Assembly: GCF_000758165.1 (NCBI RefSeq) | Contig: NZ_JNUP01000063.1 | Coordinates: forward strand, 46,522 to 110,521 | Length of the DNA: 64,000 nucleotides | Direction of reading: 5' to 3' | Source of the DNA: Spirochaeta lutea | GTDB taxonomy: Bacteria > Spirochaetota > Spirochaetia > DSM-27196 > Salinispiraceae | Shown: positions 41,162 through 49,596 of the stretch, one piece after another | How the letters are laid out: each line of letters begins with the position of its first letter | Numbering within the stretch: the stretch's first letter is position 1 | Made by a program: the position numbers and the translations under genes | Notes under the pieces: generated by a model | Seen by the model: only the letters and a program-made list of their open reading frames with translations | Database searches by the model: none | What the model was told of the DNA's origin: nothing

Positions 41162-42859
41162 TCAACGTTCGGATGGGGAATGCCTAACTCCTTCTCCCTT
41201 GGTTGGGGATTCGCGTTGCAGGCGCAGGACAATCTCCGTACGGTTGGAAACCTTGAGCTTCCGCATAATACTATAGAGGTGATTTTTCACCGTGCCCTCG
41301 GAGATGAATAGGATGCCGCCGATCTCCTTGTTGCTTTTCCCGAGGGCCACCTGATTCAGAATCTCCGTTTCCCGGGGGGTGATACCGAATTCGGCGGTGA
41401 GGGTGGAAAAGTCGATGGGTTCTAACCGGGGCTCAATCCGATGCAAGGCCTTGGAAACCGATACCGCCAGGGTATTCCCGATGGCTACCATCCCAGCAAG
41501 GGTTATCCCGGTGGTGATGAGGTTCAGGTAGATTTCATTCGATACGGGTATGTTCAACAGGGAGAGGAGGAATCCCAGGGGAGCGAAGTCCCGGGAAAGA
41601 AGGATCTCCGAGTAATGGAATGTCTCCCCCAGGGTAATGAGGAGAAACATGGTTACCGCTCCGATCATGGCCCAGGCTTCTCGGGCACCCCTGAGGGCTG
41701 CAACGGCGAAGCGTAGGGTTATCACCAGGAGTATCAGACTCTTAATAAGGTTATAGACGATTACGATCCTGGAGTAGGTCAGAACCGGGACCAGCAGTAC
41801 GACCAGAATATCCAGGGCTATCAAGAAGGTTAGGGGCAGGGTTACCCAGCGTGGCAGATAGCGGGGATACACGGATTCGATGAGGCGGATAAAGATTAAG
41901 AACACCAGGGGCGCCGAAAGGTACTCCAGTTTCAGCTGGAGAACCCAGGGAAAATCCGGGATGAGCCGGCTCACCAGCATATTGCCCGTGACGGCTACCC
42001 GTACCGACATGGTAATGAACATGATTCCCAGGAGCAAGGCCGCGGGGTTTTTACGGTTCCGGTAGACCACGAGGTTGTAGAATGCCAGGGTCAGGAAGCT
42101 GCCCACAAGAAAGATGTCATACATGGTTTCTGTGCTATCCAGGGCGGTGATTTGATCCGGTGTACCGAGCTTGAGGGGTTTCCACATCCCGCCCCGGCGG
42201 TGATGGTAGTTGGACACCTGGGCGACGATGGATGTGGTTCCCCGGGGGACATCGAAGGTTACGGTATCCATACGGTAGTGGGGCCGGGAGGTTTCCGGGG
42301 AGGTTCCTACATCACCGCTTTTTGCCACCAGTCTGCCGTTTATCCAGAGGGAATATGCCGTGGAGGGATTAGGAATCCAAAGGGAAGCCCGGGACATATC
42401 CGGTGGAAAGGTTAGATCCAGGGCAAAGGTAGCAAAGCCGAATCCCCCCACGGGGTTACCGTTATGCCGCCAGCTGTTCCAGGTGCCAGGCATTTCGAAC
42501 ACGGCCGCCGAGCCTCCGGCCTCGTAGCCCTGGGATCCTTGGGACGGCGAGATGTCTCCGGGTTCCAGCAGCTCTTCCCAAAAAATCCTCCACTCACCGG
42601 TGAGCTCCAGGATCCCCTGTTCCTGGAAGCTCCAGTCCGAAAGGTCCATCCATCCCGATTCGGCCCTGGGGGTCTGGGTATCCTGGTCAGTATGAGGAAT
42701 CTGCTGATGTTGAGCGGAGAGTACAAAGCAGTTCAGCACTGTGAACAAGAGAAGGGCTACATGTCTCTTGGTGAGCGGATTCAACTCACGACACCCCCTG
42801 AAAAACACAGCCAGGGCGAATACCAACCAACATCCCCCGAAAGATCCTCGGATGCCCAA
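41162..42859 (-). CDS. 7TMR-DISM-type membrane receptor fused to a LuxR DNA-binding domain (paralogue 1)
   Basis: An N-terminal signal segment (VALLLFTVLNCFVLS) leads to an extracytoplasmic beta-sandwich domain (about 70-225) of the 7TMR-DISM extracellular type, with SLWIPNPSTAYSLWINGR and SNYHHRRGGMWK. Seven membrane helices follow (about 240-450), then a LuxR helix-turn-helix (about 490-550; ITPRETEILNQVALGKSNKE, SEGTVKNHLYSIMRKL). It is therefore a membrane-embedded one-component regulator that binds DNA from the inner membrane. The start is uncertain: TTG at 42859, or a later TTG near 42784. It is divergent from the RCC1 lipoprotein gene at 43075. A paralogue with the same order lies at 51607. 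Confidence 0.85.
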   Translation of the reverse strand: MGIRGSFGGCWLVFALAVFFRGCRELNPLTKRHVALLLFTVLNCFVLSAQHQQIPHTDQDTQTPRAESGWMDLSDWSFQEQGILELTGEWRIFWEELLEPGDISPSQGSQGYEAGGSAAVFEMPGTWNSWRHNGNPVGGFGFATFALDLTFPPDMSRASLWIPNPSTAYSLWINGRLVAKSGDVGTSPETSRPHYRMDTVTFDVPRGTTSIVAQVSNYHHRRGGMWKPLKLGTPDQITALDSTETMYDIFLVGSFLTLAFYNLVVYRNRKNPAALLLGIMFITMSVRVAVTGNMLVSRLIPDFPWVLQLKLEYLSAPLVFLIFIRLIESVYPRYLPRWVTLPLTFLIALDILVVLLVPVLTYSRIVIVYNLIKSLILLVITLRFAVAALRGAREAWAMIGAVTMFLLITLGETFHYSEILLSRDFAPLGFLLSLLNIPVSNEIYLNLITTGITLAGMVAIGNTLAVSVSKALHRIEPRLEPIDFSTLTAEFGITPRETEILNQVALGKSNKEIGGILFISEGTVKNHLYSIMRKLKVSNRTEIVLRLQRESPTKGEGVRHSPSER

Positions 42860-43074
42860 AATTATGACTAAAGTACTATGGAATAGTCAAGCCTCAGCAG
42901 CCATTAATTGGGTATGGGCATCGCCGGTTAGGAGCACTATGCGTCATAGCAGCCTTGGGAGTCTTATGGGAGAATATACCCCGATCCGACGGTCCCCAAA
43001 ATTATACCCCCGTATTCAACGGCTGTGAGCCGGCCCCCGGAAGGGTGAAACGGGTTGGAAAAGGAGAAGAGCAA

Positions 43075-44715
43075 ATGAAGAAACTGCTTATCCGGGTTGT
43101 TTCTATTGGCGGATTACTGGGGATCATGGTTCTATTCACCGGGTGTACCGGTATCTTCGGAGGCGAGGAGCCGGAAGCCGGAGCTACCCTGGTGTACCAT
43201 AGCAACGGTGCCCAGTCAGGTAGTGTGCCCGTGGATTCCCGGCAGTACCTGCCGGGCGACGTGGCGGTTGTATTCGGTAATACCGGCTCCCTGGCGAAGC
43301 CCGGCTTCAGCTTTTCCGGGTGGAATACCCAGGCGGACGGCGGCGGCACACCCTATGCCGGGGGCGACAGCTTCATATTCGGTTCCGAATCTACGGATCT
43401 CTATGCCCAGTGGCAGGTGGTCCCGGAAACCTACCTGGTGACCTATGACGGCAACGGCGCCGACAGCGGAGAACCGCCGGTGGATGATACTACCTACCAG
43501 TCGGGAGCGTCCGTGACGGCGGCTGTTGTTCCCGGAGATTTGACCCGTTCCGGGTACGGAATCCTCAGCTGGAACACCGAGCCGGACGGCAGCGGCGTTT
43601 CCTATGCCCCGGGGGATAGTTTTCTGATAGAAGGGGAGGATGTAACCCTGTACGCCGAGTGGTTCGCCCTGGTTGCAGATGTAGCCCTGGGGTACGATCA
43701 CAGCTTTATCGTCACAACCCAGGGAACCCTCTTTGCCATGGGCAGGAATTCCAACGGGCAGCTTGGCCTGGGAGACACCGATGACCGGCTGCTTCCCACA
43801 CCGGTTCCCACGGATGAACCCATTACCGCCGCTTCGGCAGGGCTTTCCCACTCCCTCCTGGTTGACGAAACCGGTGCTGTTTGGGCAGCCGGTTGGAATA
43901 TTGCCGGCCAACTCGGCCTGGGAGACACCGATGACCGGAATACCTTCACCGCCCTGACCGGTATCACTAACGGACTGGATGTGCAGGCCGCCTATGCCTT
44001 TTCAACCATCTTGACCACCGACGGTACCGTTTTCGGCATGGGCCAAAACCAATACGGTCAGATAGGTGATAATACCACTACAGACAAAGACTCCCCCGCC
44101 CAGTCACCGGGCATTACCACCGCGGTAGCCCTGGCAAGCGCCGGGTGGGCACAGTCCCATACCATCATTCTTACCTCCCCGGGCAGTGTGTTATCGGTAG
44201 GGGCAAACCACAGCGGTCAGTTGGGGGTGGGAGATACCACGTCCCGCTCCATTCCTGCCGCCGTGTCCTCCCCAACGGATGTGGTCGCCATATCCACGGG
44301 AGGCTTCCACACCCTGTATCTGACCGCCGACGGCACCCTCTACGGTACCGGCAGCAGCAGCCAGGGGCAGTTGGGAGGGGGCGCCAACGCCGAAGGCACC
44401 GAAGACCCCTATGAAATAATGACCGGCGTCGCAGCCATGTCGGCGGGGGACGAATACAGCATGGTAATCACCCAGGACGGCACCCTCCTGGCCTCGGGAC
44501 TCAACGAAGACGGCCAGCTCGGCCTTGGCCATACCAGCACAATCTACGAATTCCTTCCGGTGATGGATGATGTCGCCGCAGTGTACGCCGGGATCGAGCA
44601 TACCCTTATTGTGAAAACCGACGGTACCCTCTGGGCTGCCGGGGCAAATGACCGGGGCCAGCTCGGCGACGGAACCCTGATAACCCGCCCGACACCCGTG
44701 CGGATCACCTACTGA
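43075..44715 (+). CDS. Lipoprotein with two Listeria-Bacteroides repeats and a seven-bladed RCC1 propeller
   Basis: AGGAGA precedes the ATG at 43075; the frame is open further upstream but MKKLLIRVVSIGGLLG is a clear lipoprotein signal with lipobox FTGC. Two Flg_new/InlB B-type repeats follow (about 35-110 and 115-190), each ending in the LYAQW/LYAEW motif after GWNT or SWNT. The rest contains seven RCC1 repeats, each with the GQLG or GQIG turn, enough for a complete propeller. Two of the repeats share nearly identical DNA (around 43765 and 43913). It is probably a surface protein for binding or adhesion. It is divergent from paralogue 1 of the 7TM-LuxR regulators. Confidence 0.9.
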   Translation: MKKLLIRVVSIGGLLGIMVLFTGCTGIFGGEEPEAGATLVYHSNGAQSGSVPVDSRQYLPGDVAVVFGNTGSLAKPGFSFSGWNTQADGGGTPYAGGDSFIFGSESTDLYAQWQVVPETYLVTYDGNGADSGEPPVDDTTYQSGASVTAAVVPGDLTRSGYGILSWNTEPDGSGVSYAPGDSFLIEGEDVTLYAEWFALVADVALGYDHSFIVTTQGTLFAMGRNSNGQLGLGDTDDRLLPTPVPTDEPITAASAGLSHSLLVDETGAVWAAGWNIAGQLGLGDTDDRNTFTALTGITNGLDVQAAYAFSTILTTDGTVFGMGQNQYGQIGDNTTTDKDSPAQSPGITTAVALASAGWAQSHTIILTSPGSVLSVGANHSGQLGVGDTTSRSIPAAVSSPTDVVAISTGGFHTLYLTADGTLYGTGSSSQGQLGGGANAEGTEDPYEIMTGVAAMSAGDEYSMVITQDGTLLASGLNEDGQLGLGHTSTIYEFLPVMDDVAAVYAGIEHTLIVKTDGTLWAAGANDRGQLGDGTLITRPTPVRITY

Positions 44716-44788
44716 CCGGATCTTCCAGGCCGGGAGATTCGAACAAGCCCCGGGAAAGGCAGGCTGGGACCCGACCGGCTCCAGCCCC

Positions 44789-45205
44789 CTATCCTAGGGG
44801 ATCCTCGGGGGTAATAATCCAGCAGCCAGGGTGGTTTGTATATCCAATCCTCGGATAGTACCCAGCCGCCTTAGGGGCTGCCAGGAGGATGAGCTTAGCC
44901 CGAGGCCCGAGGGTTTCCCGTGTCTTTTTTTGCAGGGTGATTCCAATGCCCCTGGCCTGGTAATCCCTATCCACACAGAGATCCGACAAATAACACGCGT
45001 AATGAAAATCCGTTACCGACCGGGCAATACCGATTAGAGTACCCCCGATCCGCGCGGTCACCACCAGATTGCTGTTCTCCAGCATCCCCCGGATACAATC
45101 CCGGTCCTGAACCGGCCGCCGCTCACCCAATCCCGAGCGGTTTAAAACCCGGATAAACTCCTCTACTCCAACCGGCTCGTTAACAGCATACACCAATTGC
45201 TCCAT
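44789..45205 (-). CDS. GNAT-family N-acetyltransferase
   Basis: The ATG at 45205 follows GGAGAAGG. The 138-residue product has the GNAT core: TLIGIARSVTDFHYACYLSDLCVD (beta4, shortened: RSVTDFHYACYLSDLCVD), the acetyl-CoA loop RDYQARGIGITL (motif R/QxxGxG/A) and LILLAAPKAAGYYPRIGY at the C-terminus. The Y-Y-x-R-x-G-Y end is typical. Substrate unknown. It converges with the RCC1 lipoprotein gene. Confidence 0.9.
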   Translation of the reverse strand: MEQLVYAVNEPVGVEEFIRVLNRSGLGERRPVQDRDCIRGMLENSNLVVTARIGGTLIGIARSVTDFHYACYLSDLCVDRDYQARGIGITLQKKTRETLGPRAKLILLAAPKAAGYYPRIGYTNHPGCWIITPEDPLG

Positions 45206-45445
45206 GACCTTCTCCTCAAGAATACTATAGCGCTCCGGAGAAACCGAGGATAGACAGCTCCAGGGGTTGATCGGCCTGGGGCGAGGCTGGGCACGCACTT
45301 CCCTTCAGTACTAAGGTTTCATTGAATTTTTAGAAAAAAACATTAATAGGATTTTCCTGCAAATAGCATATGCTAAAATCTCCTTGAGTTAATTAGGAAA
45401 ACTTCAGGTAAGTGGACTATTACAGGAAGTTTTTGTAAAAGGGTA

Positions 45446-45473
45446 TTGATTATTGTCTGTTGCTCCTTATACT
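45446..45473 (+). promoter_or_regulatory. Candidate promoter of the small lipoprotein gene
   Basis: TTGATT (45446-45451) and TATACT (45468-45473) are 16 bp apart, 36 bp before the ATG. The 45206-45508 gap is AT-rich and also holds a perfect palindrome TAGCATATGCTA (45364-45375) and an AAAACTTC/GAAGTTTT inverted repeat (45398-45433); no other gene is seen in it. Confidence 0.5.
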
Positions 45474-45508
45474 AAGGGGAGAATACAACAACGAAAAGGA
45501 GAGTTGAT

Positions 45509-45892
45509 ATGAAGAAGGTTGCAAAACTTCTCGTAGCAGCGGTAGTACTGATGGTACTCTTCGCGTCTTGTACAACCATGAAGGTTGAAGGTCTTTCTTA
45601 CGGGGCTCCGGCAAATGTTGAGACCCTGGGTGAGTTTAACACCACCGTAACCGGGTTTAAGCTCCTGGGTTCCGGCGCCGGTACCACTCTGGTGAATATC
45701 CGGTCAAATGCCCCTGGGGACGACATCGAGGAAGCAATCCAGGATGAAATTGCGAAACTCGGCGGAAACGGCGCGGTTGATGTAACCATCGAGTACGGCG
45801 CTGAATTCCTTGACATGCTGCTGACCTCAGTAACCGGTAACGTGTACGCTCCGTACACCATCAAGATTTCCGGTACCGTCGTTAAGTACTAA
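45509..45892 (+). CDS. Small lipoprotein of unknown function
   Basis: AAAGGAG precedes the ATG. The signal peptide MKKVAKLLVAAVVLMVLFASC ends in a good lipobox (FASC), giving a mature lipoprotein of about 107 residues. The body alternates short strands with one amphipathic helix (DDIEEAIQDEIAKLGGNGAVD) and ends with strands ApYTIKISGTVVKY (upper case ending TIKISGTVVKY). It recalls small spirochaete TRL-like or YajI-like lipoproteins, but I cannot assign a family. It is monocistronic with its own promoter and terminator. Confidence 0.88.
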   Translation: MKKVAKLLVAAVVLMVLFASCTTMKVEGLSYGAPANVETLGEFNTTVTGFKLLGSGAGTTLVNIRSNAPGDDIEEAIQDEIAKLGGNGAVDVTIEYGAEFLDMLLTSVTGNVYAPYTIKISGTVVKY

Positions 45893-45950
45893 AATCAGGC
45901 GGGTTTTCAGGTTCGGGAGGATTTCCGGGCCTGATGAAGACCGCCGGTGC

Positions 45951-45990
45951 AAAAGGCCCTTGTACGGTAACAGGTACAGGGGCTTTTTTT
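45951..45990 (+). terminator. Intrinsic terminator after the small lipoprotein
   Basis: AAAGGCCCTTGTAC and GTACAGGGGCTTT pair with one bulge around a short GGTAACAG loop and run into TTTTTTT (45984-45990). It isolates the small lipoprotein gene from the next one. Confidence 0.8.
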
Positions 45991-46068
45991 GTACCCCGGA
46001 CAGCATCCGGCAACTCCTTGCCCGGAGGATGGTGTCCCGTTAAAATCACCCTAAAAAAGGAAGATAGA

Positions 46069-46479
46069 ATGACAACACGCAAAAAACGGCTCCCCGGGAT
46101 TTGGTCCAGGGGCGTTTTGCCCGCTCTCGTGCTGGCATGTTCGATCCTCGTTGCGGCGGGATGTTCAGGGGAGAAACCCGGAGACGGGGCTGTGGGAGCT
46201 GCTTCATCGTTTATGACGGCCCTCCGCCAGGGCGATCATGAGACGGTTTCCGGCTTGCTGACCGAGGCGAACGAATCCTTGCAGAAGGGTTCCCTGCCCA
46301 TGTTCTCCCGCCAGGAGGTGACCGGTTCGAAGCAGGTGGGGGAGGATGAATACCAGGTTACCCTGCGCCTGGAGGGTGAGGACGGATTCTTGGATTTCAC
46401 CCTGAGGGTTCTGCGCAGAGATGGTGTTTGGCGGGTCAGCCCGGATCTGCAGGTCACCCAGCCCCTGGATCTGCCCTAA
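46069..46479 (+). CDS. Lipoprotein with DUF4878/NTF2-like domain
   Basis: AAGGAAG precedes the ATG at 46069; earlier in-frame starts would run through the terminator at 45951. The signal segment LPALVLACSILVAAGC is a lipobox (AAGC). The mature 100-residue part begins GAVGAASSFMTALRQGDHETVSGLL, seen as AASSFMTALRQGDHET, and ends with strands around YQVTLRLEGED and DGVWRVSPD, the cone-shaped NTF2-like pattern of DUF4878 lipoproteins. Function unknown. Confidence 0.82.
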   Translation: MTTRKKRLPGIWSRGVLPALVLACSILVAAGCSGEKPGDGAVGAASSFMTALRQGDHETVSGLLTEANESLQKGSLPMFSRQEVTGSKQVGEDEYQVTLRLEGEDGFLDFTLRVLRRDGVWRVSPDLQVTQPLDLP

Positions 46480-46508
46480 CATCCCGGGAGGTAGGGCGGT
46501 TTGAAGGC

Positions 46509-47954
46509 CTATCGGGGGGCTATGGTCAGGTGCAGCCGCAGGGTATTCTCACCCTGGGTGGAATCCTTCCAGGAGACATCAAAGTACTCCTCATGGGGGA
46601 GGGAAGGGCGGTCCGGTCCGCTGAGGGAGATGGTCCGGGTATATATGCCCGGGAAGGATAGGTCGTCGCCCAATTCATCCTCGTAGAACTCGGCGGTTAT
46701 GACTAGTTCCTCGGAGGGGTCGTCAATGTACATGATTGGTCTCCAATTCAGGGGATAGTAGTCTCCTGTTTCGAGGGAGATGTTGTCATGCTCGCTACGG
46801 ATCCGTTTGATACGCTTTTTTTCCTGCCCTTGGGCCAGGGTGATGTACCCGAAATACTCGGCGGCGTCGTCAGCGGGATTAAGGAATCCGTCACCCTCGG
46901 TTTCGTGTATGACGGTGATTCCGGCAACCTCAATCCGAAGGTCGTGGGGGGAGGTTCGGGGGCGCCCCGATGCACCGTGGATGTAAAATCTAAGATCCGC
47001 TAAAAAGGCATGGAATGCCGTGGGAACATCCCGGATGAAGTCCTGGCTGCGGTAATCCATGTACTCATCCCCGAGAACCACCGGATCCGCCGTGGTAAAC
47101 TTGTGCCAGAACTGGGCATCCAGGAGATTCCGGTTTGAGTAGGCGGCGGTACGGGAAAAATCGGTGTCCAAGGGGCGGTCGAAAAGACCCTCATCCACCC
47201 GTATGTCTGTTACCCCGGTTTCCGCCGGAACAAACTCCTCCAGGGGTCCGGATATGAGATCCCCCCAGGCCCAGAAATTCACCATGGTCGCGGCCCTGGG
47301 GCGGAAGAGGCTGGTGGTTTCAAAGTTCAGGGTTTCCAGCCAGTCCTCCAGGTAGGAATCAATGACGGCTTCCTCGGGGTAGGTGCCGGGATGCCCCAGA
47401 CGGGTACCTAGGGGGGAGCTCAGGGTGATGTACAGATCCACCTCCAGGGGATCGGGTTCGGCAGCTTCCAGGGATAAGGCGAGGTAGGTCAGGACCGTTC
47501 CCCAGCTATGTCCTACTACAACCAAGGGGAGCCCCAGGGATTCGGCGTAATCCTTTTTCTCCCGGAGGAATTGCCGCAGACTGTTCGGTCCCCGGTCTTC
47601 AAGGATCTTGGCCGTGTCGCCGGTGGCATTTCCGCTCCAAGGGAAGGATGAGATTTTGTAGTCCGGGTCTGAGAGCAGGGCGGTCAGGGCCAGGGAGAGG
47701 TAGGTGTCTCTATCGTCCATTGGTTCGGCTTCCATGCCGGTAATCTCCATTAGTTCTCCCAGAAGGGTGTTTACAAAGGATAGTCCCTCAACGGCCACGA
47801 TGACGGCACCGGTGGACTGGTCCGGGGGCTGGTGTCCGGGGCCGGGTTCCCCCTCATCGGGTAGGGGGAGGACAGTGCAGCCGATGAGCCCCAACAGCAG
47901 AGTACTCAGGGCTCGTAACCGGGTGTACCCCGGGCCAGGCTGGCGGCGCCTCAT
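46509..47954 (-). CDS. Lipoprotein serine hydrolase (alpha/beta-hydrolase-like) with C-terminal domain
   Basis: The ATG overlaps the MACPF gene stop by 4 bp (ATGA). The signal ends in the lipobox LIGC (C26). The central domain has PLVVVGHSWGTVLTYLAL with nucleophile S150 in a GxSxG elbow, preceded by FPWSGNATGDTAKILED; candidate acid and His residues follow (e.g. in FWHKFTTADP). It is likely a secreted lipase, esterase or related acyl hydrolase. The C-terminal 140 residues (about 335-481) are a beta-rich domain with AEYFGYI and DELGDDLSFPG that appears related to the C-terminal domain of the MACPF protein. The last gene of its operon. Confidence 0.78.
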   Translation of the reverse strand: MRRRQPGPGYTRLRALSTLLLGLIGCTVLPLPDEGEPGPGHQPPDQSTGAVIVAVEGLSFVNTLLGELMEITGMEAEPMDDRDTYLSLALTALLSDPDYKISSFPWSGNATGDTAKILEDRGPNSLRQFLREKKDYAESLGLPLVVVGHSWGTVLTYLALSLEAAEPDPLEVDLYITLSSPLGTRLGHPGTYPEEAVIDSYLEDWLETLNFETTSLFRPRAATMVNFWAWGDLISGPLEEFVPAETGVTDIRVDEGLFDRPLDTDFSRTAAYSNRNLLDAQFWHKFTTADPVVLGDEYMDYRSQDFIRDVPTAFHAFLADLRFYIHGASGRPRTSPHDLRIEVAGITVIHETEGDGFLNPADDAAEYFGYITLAQGQEKKRIKRIRSEHDNISLETGDYYPLNWRPIMYIDDPSEELVITAEFYEDELGDDLSFPGIYTRTISLSGPDRPSLPHEEYFDVSWKDSTQGENTLRLHLTIAPR

Positions 47955-49435
47955 GGCTTTACAATCCCGATGGTAAAGATGAGTTCTGCCTCTGTTCCGG
48001 CATTCCGGAAGTGAAGTTTATGTTCTGTCACGCCGTTCCACCCATGGCGCATGTAGATATGGGCCCAGGAATCACCCAGGTCATCATCGCTGGTAACGTC
48101 ATCCTCCCATAGATGCCCCCAGAGTCCGATGAAGGCCGTAGACTCATTAAAATCCTGGAAGGTCCGGGTTTCCCTGCGGTTTACGGTGATCCATTGGCCC
48201 GCTCCGAGTTCTCCGTAATCGTCAGCCTGGGATTCCGAGACGGACCAGAGATGGGCGCCGTAAAAGGCAAGGTTATTTTCTGCCCGATATCCGTCAAATC
48301 CCCCATGACCGTATAGTTCCGCAGTGGAGCCGGCGTCATCATGGCTATGGAGTACCACCTTAGTGAGGGTTACCTCCACGGTCAGGGAATTATTAACGTC
48401 CAAACCCTGCTCATCCGCCAGTTGCAAAAAGGCAGCATGGATGGCCTCACTGCGCTCCTGGTCCTGGGCGAACTCCCAGATACCCGTCAGTCCGCCGCCC
48501 CCGGTCTGGTCCGAGGGCGGAAATCCGACAAACTGGGGATAATCGCTCACACTGTCGATCCAGGCCCGGTAGTCATTATCGTTTATAATGTTCTGCCCGA
48601 ATTCACTGGCCCCCCCGTACACATTCAGGGTTTTCCGGGTGTTGGATTCGAATAGGCTCCGCTCCTCTTCCGATAGGCTTTCCGCGGAAATCCCGGCAGA
48701 TACAAACTTGGCATCGAAGCTGGCTGAGGCCAGGACGGATAGGCTCCGGGCTGTGGTAATCTGGGACATGTCGGAAGCCAGGTTGTAGTCCAGTCTGCCG
48801 CCGGTGTATAGACCGCGGATGATGTGGGTGCCGTAGGTGGAAAAGAGTTCCGCTGGATCCGTATCGGGGTTGTTTATATCGGTCCGGGCCTGGGGGGTCA
48901 GATACTTCCCGAGGGTATCTATGTCTGCTGTACTAATGGCTAGTTCCGTTTTATAGATTTGACTTTGAATGGTGGCGTAGGAAAACTCCGCCCGGTTATA
49001 GGTGTCGGCTGAAAAATTGGTTTCTACCGAACCGCTGAAGGCCTTAAAGCCACCGGAGATTCCCACGTTCACAGCCAACTGAGAAGAATACTCCGAGATG
49101 GTTGTCCCGGTAAACGCCTGGAAGGAACTGGTTTCGATGGTCCTTTCTTCAATCAGGCCATCCTGGTCCAGGGCGTTGCCGTCCAAGACCGCCTTACGAA
49201 CCTCCTTGGTATCTGCGTAGTTTCCGAAGATATTGTAGCCTCGGCCGATATTCTGCCGAGGATCCGGTGCTGTTGCTGGCTCGTTTCCCGGGTCCGGTTC
49301 GTCCTCCGGGGGCGGGCCGGGTAAAAGATCGCAGGACCCGAGACCGAGCACCAGGATCGACAGGAGTAGGGCGAGTCCTCCGGGGCGTAATACCCGGGAT
49401 TTTAATGAGTTTATATGGGGAATTGCAGATTTCAT
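47951..49435 (-). CDS. MACPF (perforin-like) lipoprotein
   Basis: I choose the ATG at 49435, preceded by AAGGAAGG and followed by a lipoprotein signal (lipobox GLGSC, C35); the frame stays open back to the upstream gene. The MACPF domain covers about residues 65-360 and carries the family signature FSTYGTHIIRGLYTGGRL (Y-G-T-H near 201-204), with the TMH1-type region around YSSQLAVNVGISGGFKAFSG. MACPF proteins oligomerise into membrane pores in immunity and in toxins; bacterial members are mostly of unknown role. A C-terminal beta domain (about 365-494) contains AELYGHGGF and DDDLGDSW. The operon order is 601-residue lipoprotein, MACPF, hydrolase. Confidence 0.88.
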   Translation of the reverse strand: MKSAIPHINSLKSRVLRPGGLALLLSILVLGLGSCDLLPGPPPEDEPDPGNEPATAPDPRQNIGRGYNIFGNYADTKEVRKAVLDGNALDQDGLIEERTIETSSFQAFTGTTISEYSSQLAVNVGISGGFKAFSGSVETNFSADTYNRAEFSYATIQSQIYKTELAISTADIDTLGKYLTPQARTDINNPDTDPAELFSTYGTHIIRGLYTGGRLDYNLASDMSQITTARSLSVLASASFDAKFVSAGISAESLSEEERSLFESNTRKTLNVYGGASEFGQNIINDNDYRAWIDSVSDYPQFVGFPPSDQTGGGGLTGIWEFAQDQERSEAIHAAFLQLADEQGLDVNNSLTVEVTLTKVVLHSHDDAGSTAELYGHGGFDGYRAENNLAFYGAHLWSVSESQADDYGELGAGQWITVNRRETRTFQDFNESTAFIGLWGHLWEDDVTSDDDLGDSWAHIYMRHGWNGVTEHKLHFRNAGTEAELIFTIGIVKP

Positions 49436-49596
49436 GGCTGTGTCCTTCCTTTGTTTCGAGGCTTTAGATCGAGGTTCTTTCTGAACCTCAGCGGTCTGCG
49501 GGCCTTCAGAACGTGATCTGTACCGAGGGCCCTGATGTTGGGGGTGTTCCGTCCTGAATTCTTTCCTGGAGGGCGATGGGAAGAGGATGGGGCTCA

